The notes under the pieces are model-generated. The model worked only from the letters and a program-made list of their open reading frames with translations, had not been told where the DNA came from and ran no database searches. A stretch of DNA of 64,000 nucleotides from Gnetum montanum. Lineage: Eukaryota; Streptophyta; Gnetopsida; Gnetales; Gnetaceae. Each line of letters starts with the position of its first letter. Position 1 is the stretch's first letter. Both the position numbers and the translations under genes were made by a program. The stretch spans positions 432 to 64,431 of the forward strand of contig MNCI01026199.1 in assembly GCA_015680685.1 (NCBI GenBank), read 5' to 3'. Shown piece by piece: positions 56,355-64,000 of this stretch.

Positions 56355-58380
56355 CGATTGAATGAAAACTTGTCCTCGAGTGAAGAAGAGGAGGAACAAG
56401 TTCTTTACAATACAACATATTGGGTAGGTATGGGATTATTGACTGATATGACGAACTGACTCAAATGAAATAGACATACAGAATCTGAGTGCTCAAGTGT
56501 ACAAAATTACAATTTTTACAATGGTGGGTATTCATGAGAAGAGGAGTTTAACACCTTGGAGAATATCAACATCCAACACCTCTTGGCAGCAGGAGAATGA
56601 GAGAGAGAGAGAGAAGAGATCCTTCGATCATGAATGGTCCTCATTATGTGGCACTGTTGCATCATCCTTGGTAAAGATAGTCCCACTTCTAGTCTGTGCT
56701 TCCCACTGCAATCACAACAAGATCATAAATTAGTATGCAATGTGTAACACATAACTGTTAAATGCCTTGTCTCATCGATGGTTACACTCAACTATGTTGT
56801 GATTGTGGTTGATTGGTTCCTTGAGTAGTGTTAGCAGGAAAGCTAACAAATAGGGTTAATTAAATTAAGTGGTTCATTAAATTTGAAAAAGTTCAATACA
56901 AGGAAATATTTGAAGAGGGTATAAAAATTCACAACAATCAAAAGAAGAATTCACTAAAAACTATTGTGAAGGTGTGTACAATTAGATGTCATTGATGAGG
57001 TAAATAGAAAGAATTTGATTGTAAAAATGTCTAAAGTTAAAGAACTTAACTAATCCAACCAAAAGATATGCAAGTGGGTTCTCCCCAAAGTAGGCATAGC
57101 CCTTTTATGCCCTTGCATAACTTCAAACCAAAGAGTCCATGGGCTCCGTGGATGATTAATGGTTATAAAAGGTTAAGTATAAAAACCTGAAAGTAACTAA
57201 NTGAGGTGGAATATGAAAAGCATAGATGGATAAGAGAGAGAGAGTGGAATGAAGTTCCTAATTACAGTCACATGAAGTCCCTTGTGGATTTTGTGATTAA
57301 ATGACTTGATAGGATCTATTCTTGGTCCAAACCAAAACCAACCACTTTCAATGACTTTGCATTGTCATTCTAAGACCAATCCATCCCACAAAATAACCAC
57401 CATTCCAAATTAAAGAAGAAGTAGGAAGTGAGAAAGGACCTTAGTTACAGGAGATGAGTCCCATAACCAGTGCTTGTAGCCCATTTATTCCCATATGGTT
57501 TTTTTTTGAATGGGAATCATACCATGCAAAGACACATGCATTTATTTTGTCCAAGGGGTGTGCTTTGAATTCTCATCAGTTTTTTTATAAGAACCACACC
57601 ATGTAAGGACTTATTCAACTTGCTTTATTGATTGGCACAGAATAGTAAGAAATTCATGGAAACACACATGCACCCAAGCAAACATATAAGTACAAAGAAT
57701 ATCGAATCCCCTTGAAGCCACACCTTGTTCAAACCTTTGAATCCTTTCCAATTCAGGAAACTACCAAAGTCGTAAATTTATTAAAATTTTATTAGTGAAA
57801 AATGGATTGCACACTTCCAAAACAAGGAAAACCATAGAGTGTGTGGATGNGTGCAATCCATTTTTCACTAATAAAATTTTAATAAATTTACGNCTACTTG
57901 TTACATGAAAATAAACCATGTCTTAATTATCTGTAACAAAATTCAAAGCCAACAACCAGACACCAACAATCAAATAACAAAAATAGTACATACCACCATC
58001 AAGCAACACATTATCAATGTACCTGGAACTTATTAACAAAAATTTAGAAAATCACACCAAATAAAAGAAAATATAGAAGAAAGTGTAAATTATTCAAGAA
58101 ATATCAAATGTACTAATGATGGTGTAAAACAAAAATTAGAAAATATTAATAACATAAAAATAAAAATATGTAAAACAAAAAGTTGTAAAATGAAAATGTG
58201 TAAAACAAAAAAGTTAAAAAACTAGCATGCCACTTGAATGGTTAGCATCGTTGGTCGTCTTCCCCACAACTAAGTTGAAAGGAGGAGATTTGAAATATGG
58301 AGCGTGGTTGTCCATCAAATGAGGTGCTTGTTATGTTAGCTGGTGTATGCTCATGGAAAGGCTTAATTTGTTGGATGTTG
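56355..58380 (-). other. Noncoding 3' tract of element 6
   Basis: Shares blocks with elements 2 and 3: GTCAATAATCCCATACCTA before the polypurine tract, GGGGAGAACCCACTTGC near 57075, and CCATAACCAGTGCTTGTAG near 57461. It contains GA repeats (56598-56613, 57232-57243) and A-rich runs (58130-58220). No coding frame. An N-flanked inverted piece lies at 57850-57893. Confidence 0.55.
57850..57893. other. N-flanked inverted copy, likely assembly artefact
   Basis: Between N at 57850 and N at 57893 lies the exact reverse complement of about 57773-57815. Same pattern as at 15152-15259. Confidence 0.8.
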
Positions 58381-59500
58381 ACCAACTATTTCTTGTTTGG
58401 TCTCTCAAGTTTATAGATCATCATGACCCCTAAAGAAAAAGTTTCATAAATGATATAAGGTCCTTTCCACAACATTTGGAACTTAGTTCGTTGAGGTATG
58501 TGTGTGGGGTTCCAGTAGAGAACCTTATCTCCTAGTTGAAATTTAACTTTTCTAATTTTTAAGTTATGAAACTTTTTGTTATAAGCCTTGTGCAACTCAT
58601 TAGATGATAAGGCCACTAATTGATTTTTCTCTAGTAGGTTGAGATTCATTAGTCTTTATTTTTGGGCTAGACTTAAGTCAAGGTCAAGGTCACAAGTCGT
58701 TGAAAGTGTACGCAGTTCAGATTGGATAGGAAGTATTGGTAGTTTGTCGTACATAAGCTCACAGGGAGAGTAACCTATAGGAAGTTTCCAAGTTGAGTGA
58801 TAGGCCCAAAGGGAATTGTTGAGTTTTGTGCTCTAGTCCTTCCTATACTTGCTAATAGTTCGTGTTAGTATTCTTGTGATTTCCCTATTTGTAACCTTAG
58901 CTTGACCATTAGCTTGGGGATGGTAAGGTGTTGTGAGTTTATGTTCAACCCCTAAGCATTGCATGAGCTTTCAAAAATTAGTGGCTGTAAAATGAGTTCC
59001 ATTATCAGAAATTAATGCATGCGGCATACTAAACCTATTTACAAATTTTTTTTATACAAACCAAGCTACAATAGAGGATGCAAAGCTAATGACAACTACT
59101 ACTTTTTCCCATTTTGTACAATAGTCAATAGTGACTATGATGTACGCCTTTCCATTTAACATGGGCATGATGGGCCTCATGAAATCAATGCCCCAAATGT
59201 CAAATGGTTCTAAAGGTTGGATACATTATTGAGGTCCCTCCATTCAAGTAGTTATTCTACCATCTCGTTGGCATCATTCACAAGAGTAGATGAAATGGTG
59301 AGCATCCCTGAAGAGTGTTGGCCAATAGTACCTTGCCATTAGGATTTTAATGGTCATGCATCTCTGAGCATAGTGTCCTCCATAAGGACCTTCATGAGCA
59401 TCTTGGAGCATGCATAGTTGATTAGCATTAGGGACACACCAATGAACTAGGCCATCGACACACACCTTGTAGAGGTGTTTGTTGATTTCCATGAAGTGCT
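58380..59500 (-). pseudogene. Integrase, element 6
   Basis: The frame 59492-59274 has the HHCC zinc region (DAHEGPYGGHYAQRCMTIKI, ARYYWPTLFRDAHHF, SCE). The core on the minus strand at about 59270-58800 reads LISDNGTHFTATNF, then LTTPYHPQANGQAKVTNRE. In the last block the Glu position of D,D-35-E reads K (QAK where relatives have QAE). The frame 58649-58386 is the C-terminal domain (FQLGDKVLYWNPTHIPQRTK, LWKGPYII). Stops occur between parts. Confidence 0.8.
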
Positions 59501-59682
59501 TTACTTGGTGAAGAAACTATTATTTTCTCTAGTGGTCCAACCCTTGTGGCATCTCCTAAGTGAGAAGATAGGTGAGAATGTTGTCATACCATTTTGGCTC
59601 ATTGGGAATTTGTTTAGTTATTACTCCAACAAAGAGAAGTTCATTAGGAAATGTATCAGATAATGGGCTTTCTTCCTATTTT

Positions 59683-59781
59683 TCATCCCATCACAACCAA
59701 GACAAGTTATTAACAACCACATTCTCAGNATTTGTCATCCCATCACAACCAAGACAAGTTATTAACAACCACATTCTCAGT
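59683..59781. other. Direct duplication around a single N, likely assembly artefact
   Basis: About 45 bp ending AACAACCACATTCTCAG occur just before N at 59730 and again just after it. This fits two contig ends overlapping without being merged. Confidence 0.75.
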
Positions 59782-60300
59782 GCCCTTTCAATCTACCATT
59801 GTAAGATTGAACTCCTGCAAGATCACCAACCATCATATGACATGGGGGCTCACCTTTGGCTTGTTCATTAGGAAATGGATGGTACTGTGGTCTGTGTGCC
59901 AAGTACATAATGCTTGAACTTCTCTAGAGCAAACACCACTGTCATCAATTCTTTTTTTGTAGTGGTGTAGTTCAATTGTGCACCCACAATGCTTTGGCTA
60001 GTGCAGTGGATGTAGTATGGATGTTTCTTGTCATATAATTATGACAGCATAGCTTCCAAAGCATAATTCGATGCATCTATCATGACATGAAATGGTCTAG
60101 AGCAATTAGGTGCTTGTAGAATTGGAGATTTCATAAGCTTTTCTTTCAGTTGCTGGAAAGCTTTTTCACATTCTAGGTTCTAGACAAAAGGAGCATCTTT
60201 CTTTGTTAGTTCAACCAACGATTTTGTGATCTTAGAGACATTCTCTATGAATCATCAATAGTAGCCAGTGTATCCAAGGAATGATTGAACATCTTTAACT
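59780..60300 (-). pseudogene. RNase H region, element 6
   Basis: Minus-strand frames show the MIDASNYALEAMLS-like start near 60080 and an acidic KKELMTVVFALEKFK block near 59960-59920. These correspond to the RNase H blocks of element 5. Broken by stops. Confidence 0.6.
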
Positions 60301-60399
60301 ATTTCTGGCTAGCAGGTTATTCCTTGGATGACCCTTATTTTTTCTAGGTCCATCTCATTTTCTACTTGCAATATTTTGTGCCCTAGTAAATGCCCTCCT

Positions 60400-60960
60400 G
60401 TACCATGAGATGACTCTTCTACCAATTCAGCCGCAAGTTAGTTTTGACACATCATTTTAGCACTTGATCAAGGCAGTCCAGGGCTTACTCAAATGTAGCT
60501 CCATAGGTGGAGAAGTCATCCATGAAGATTTCTGCCCCACGACCAATCTACTATTGAAAGATACTCAGGACCAGGCATTGAAATGTCGTAAGAGCATTGC
60601 ATAGACCAAATGGCATCTCACGATATGCAAAGCTCTCCCAGGAACTCATGAATATTGTTTTTGCCTGGTCTTCTGGTGCAATTTGAATTTGGTTATAGTC
60701 ACTATAACCATCAAGGAAGCTATAGTAGCAATGCCTTGATATTGTGTCTAGTACCTGGTCAATAAATGGCAATGGAAAGTGATCCTTGAATGTTGCCATA
60801 TTTAGCAGCTTAAAAGTGATCCTTGACGATTTGCTTCAATTTCGAGTTCAACCACCTCTATGGTTGTCATTTTGGCTTCATGGCCAAGTCAGTGTAGATG
60901 TGATGCTGGTATATCCTTAAATCAATCCTATGAGTTCAGGATATGACCAAGCAAAGTTGC
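60400..60960 (-). pseudogene. Reverse transcriptase, element 6
   Basis: The frame 60799-60551 contains FKDHFPLPFIDQVLDTISRH, YYSFLDGYSDYNQIQIAPED and YREMPFGLCNALTTFQ. The catalytic block GAEIFMDDFSTYG follows at about 60540-60500 with FMDD intact. Glutamines at YNQI and PEDQ are kept, in contrast to element 5. Frame changes separate the blocks. Confidence 0.85.
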
Positions 60961-61326
60961 TAACCATCTTTCAACTACCTTCAATAGCATCTATTTTTTT
61001 TCTAGAGCAAGTCTTGCATTGATTATAACTGGCTTCTTATTTTTTTAAAAATACATATTCTATTTTAGCTAGTAACATTTTCAGCTCGAGGGGATGTTAC
61101 TTGAAGTTCTTAAGAATTTCCAAATCTCCCCAGTAGGTATCATCGTTTGTATCATCAGAGATTTGGTGATGAACTTGCTTAAGTTTATCCATGCTTGTGA
61201 CATATTCACATGTCAAGCTCTCAATCAGTTCCATGCAAAGTGTGCTGCTTTCTGAATCAGTGGTCAGCCACTAGGTGCCCTCCTATTTTGTGGCTGCTAC
61301 ATATAGACACCTTTGAATTTCTACTT

Positions 61327-61937
61327 CTACTGCACACTACTTGCATGCAGAGATGGATGCTTGCTTGATGGCCCAAAGTTTCTACATACAATTGCATCCA
61401 CTATCACTATACGCAATGCATACGCAATGCATGGAACTCTCTTCTTCTTGATCTTTCCAAATACATTTTCTTTAGAGATTTCTAGGGAAAGATGACCATT
61501 CATGCATCTATGGTGCTTAGCCATGCTCTTCCCATGATGATTAGAAAATCCCCTTTGCAATTCTCCACTTTGGTTACTAGGAAGTTGGTAGGATAAGACC
61601 ATCCACAGACAATGGTCACAAAGTCTTCTACCAATTCCAATGAAACATTGATAGACTTGTCTACCATTTCCAATATGATGTTGCTCTTCTTAAGAGGAGG
61701 AAAGTTCCACATAGTGTACATCTCATGAGAAATCAAATTAACACTAGAACCTAAATCAAGAAGAGCCTTGCATGGTTCATTCCCAGCAATATGCAAATAA
61801 ATGAGAGGACTTCCAAGATTAGCTAATTTTCTGGGAAGGTTTCCTGCATAGATCCAATCAGACATGGTGGGAGTAAGCATTATGATATGGATCCTTGATA
61901 GAATTTGGTTTGAAGGAGGCCTAAAGGAATTTGACAT
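61327..61937 (-). pseudogene. Aspartic protease region, element 6
   Basis: The 145-codon frame 61937-61500 contains AGNEPCKALLDLGSSVNLIS, with the catalytic D-S-G reading D-L-G (about 61746-61757), then the flap region and IIMGRAWLSTIDA. The next frame (61602-61327) has GHLSLEISKENVFGKIKKKR and VPCIAYA, as in elements 1 and 5. Serine-to-leucine at the active site makes it inactive by inference. Confidence 0.8.
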
Positions 61938-62546
61938 GGAGGAATAGATAGGAGCAGGATTGTCAACCGTGGGTGTAGGTGAAGGCTTAGGTGGACTAAG
62001 GAGTCGAAAGAAAGGTATTTTCTTTGATCAGGCATTCGAGCCCTCCGATCGATACTTGAGTTAAAAATTAATAGCCCTCGTAGCATTGCGTTGTTGCTAT
62101 TGAGTGAATAGTTCATCCTACATTGGTGGAGTAGGTGATAGCTATACAACTAGACGATGAGTATTTGCAAGGACAGGAGGAGGATAAGGATAGGGGATAG
62201 CATTCCTTCTTTCATGCAAAGATGGAGTTTGATAATAGTCAAAAGGGTGGTAGTAAGGCTATAACTGAGAAACATGACTGGAAGAGTCACATGGAGACAT
62301 GGGTTGCTAAACATGGTAACCATATGGATCAAGCTACTGGTAAGGATATTGTTGCTATGGTGGTGCCAACGCCCATTACTGTGGTTACTACCATTGTTGG
62401 TACTATTCATATGATTGCGGTGGAGCTTCGCTTAGTTAATATAGTTGTTGTTGGCAAAACTGCCTAAGATTACCTTGAGGATAAGGTAACATTCCTGATG
62501 TTTGCCTTTGTGTAAGTCGTGGATGTAAGGCATACACCCCAAACTC

Positions 62547-64000
62547 CTAAAGATGTGACACAATGGGGCAACATCCATTAGGATGTTCATACTTGCAGAC
62601 ATCACATCCACGATCATCATCTAATTCACTATCCACAACCTCTTCTATTATAGCAATTTTTCCCTTACCTTTGTAATATGCACGTTCAACTTCCATGCGC
62701 CTCCTATGGTCACGATCACTACCTTGTTCTCTAGACACTTCAACAATTTTGAGGACAGCTTAAAATTGGCTATCCATGGAGTCCCTTAACTGATCAACCT
62801 TAGCTATAAGTTCAGATTGGAATTATTGAAGTGGCAAGGCTTTCTTATGCATCCCCTCATCAAATATGGATTCATCCTCACTGTCACAAAATCAAACCTC
62901 CCTCTTGCAGATGGAAGGATCATCATTGTATTCCTCTAAACTTTCTCTTTTTCTTAGTTCATCCTCCTCTTTGGTGACCTACTATATTAACCTTTGTACT
63001 TGATAGGTAGTTAGTTCTAATAATCACCCTTGAACATAGACACCAAGGGTTTTCCTTATTTCATTATGAAGCCTGTCTACAATGTGGTGAAGTTGAAGCA
63101 TTTGAGAATAACCATGGCTAGGGCATTTGTGCATCAAGGCATAGTATCAGCTAATGGCAGCATCCAAGGGTTCATGTCTTCTTTGTTTCCACCCTTGGAT
63201 TTGCTTCCTTAAGTTGGATACCCTAGAGTACGTTTGATACTTATCATTGAACATCTTAAGCATGGTACTTCATCGTCTAATAGACTTTGGTTCTAAGGAT
63301 CAGTACCAGTTCTCTACTTCTTTGATGAGTGTCCTAGGAAACAGCTTCAGTTTTTGCCATTCATTTTCTATGTTTTGCAAGGCACATGCATCTTGAAAAG
63401 CTTGAAAATGATTCTGTAGATCAGAGTTATATCCTCCTTCAAATCAAGGAATATTTTTCATGTCTAACCATTTGATCCAACTATCTTTTACATGCCTTGT
63501 TGGAAATCTGACTACCTTTACGATGTTAAGCATACTTCAAGTAGCAAATAGAGGCTCATCGAGGTCTTGATCATGGTTCCTATGATGTTCTCTACTACCC
63601 CTTCGTTCATGGTAGTGTGCTTCTCTTGAACTTCTATGTCCTTGATCTTGCTTTTCTCAGCAATCCCTTTGGTCATTTTGGTCTTGTTAGTTGTTTCATT
63701 CATTTCGATCACCTCCACCATGATCTCACCTTCTACGGTCATGGTTGGAGCTAGAAGAAGAGGGAGAAGATGATGAAGGAAAAGAGGAAGGAGAACCAGT
63801 ACCATCATGATACCTGCTACCACCTCTTCAATGATCACAACCATGATCATGATCATGCTTTTTGTCAGCATCCTTGTCTTGACTTGCCCCTTCAGATCTG
63901 TCTTTGTCATTGGATCCCTTGTTACCAAAATCAGGATTTTGAATTGTGGATTGCATATTATGGTTTTAACCTTCATTGCTAAAGTTAAATAGAGGAGCAA
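62547..64000 (-). pseudogene. gag of element 6 (5' end outside the window)
   Basis: The capsid domain lies on the minus strand at about 63520-63000 (FEGGYNSDLQNHFQAFQDAC, NEWQKLKLFPRTLIKEVENW, MFNDKYQTYSRVSNLRKQIQ, HKCPSHGYSQ, LGVYVQG). The frame 62738-62547 ends with RGCDVCKYEHPNGCCPIVSH, the family knuckle motif. Upstream (about 63960-63560) a D/H/S-rich low-complexity part corresponds to the N-terminal gag of element 1. A Q/P/Y-rich tail follows to about 62000. Several stops and frameshifts. Confidence 0.8.

Larger units (their letters stand above)
56225..64000 (-). mobile_element. Element 6: Ty3/gypsy retrotransposon, minus strand (runs off the right edge)
   Basis: Minus-strand order: gag (from beyond 64000 to 62540), protease (61940-61330), RT (60960-60400), RNase H (60300-59780), integrase (59500-58380), noncoding 3' tract (58380-56355), polypurine tract, LTR fragment. 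The 5' LTR lies outside. The 3' tract is shared with elements 2 and 3, which links the pol-bearing and pol-less families. Frames are broken. It ends without an ORF2: after the acceptor-like GTTGTGATTGCAG at about 56711, only about 360 bp remain before the LTR. Confidence 0.85.

Overview
This window looks like nuclear DNA from a plant with a large, repeat-packed genome. The families present are Ty3/gypsy elements with an Athila/Tat-type primer site, a Ty1/copia element and plant-type LINEs. A gymnosperm is my guess, but nothing in the window proves it. I see no intact host protein-coding gene. The only gene that looks functional is one tRNA-Arg(ACG) at about 10.0 kb. Nearly every other recognisable sequence is a decayed retrotransposon, often one inside another.

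Layout. 1-4093: 5' half of a minus-strand Ty3/gypsy element (element 1: LTR, primer-binding site, gag, start of protease), inserted into an older LTR of its own family whose tail is 4094-4250. 4546-5602: solo LTR with target duplication ACTAG. About 6.2-9.2 kb: plus-strand LINE debris. 10.0 kb: tRNA. 11.2-16.4 kb: LINE tail plus a nearly full-length minus-strand LINE (ORF1, endonuclease, RT). 17182-27828: element 2, a minus-strand, pol-less LTR element carrying gag and a long unknown ORF2. A solo LTR sits inside ORF2, and an 876 bp tandem duplication crosses one end of that LTR. 28520-34124: element 3, plus strand, both LTRs, perfect target duplication CCAAC, gag and a deleted ORF2. 36130-48067: element 4, minus-strand Ty1/copia with very unequal LTRs and about 4 kb of repetitive foreign-looking DNA between protease and integrase. 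48102-48887: solo LTR with target duplication GAGTT. About 49108-56224: element 5, plus-strand Ty3/gypsy with gag-PR-RT-RH-INT. 56225-64000: element 6, minus-strand Ty3/gypsy gag-pol that runs off the window.

How the parts relate. Elements 1, 2, 3, 5 and 6 belong to one superfamily. They share gag, a tRNA-Asp-like primer site (seen in 1, 2, 3 and 5) and, where intact, the same LTR 3' end. Elements 2, 3 and 6 also share the noncoding tract and polypurine tract near their 3' end. Elements 5 and 6 carry pol. Elements 2 and 3 lack pol and instead have ORF2 downstream, starting directly behind a sequence that looks like a 3' splice site. The LTRs share their R/U5 half, but each group has its own short palindromic or repeated array just upstream of the TATA box. 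The most interesting material is this gag+ORF2 non-autonomous family with exchanged U3 modules. Several N-flanked inverted or direct copies look like assembly gap-filling artefacts and should not be read as biology.
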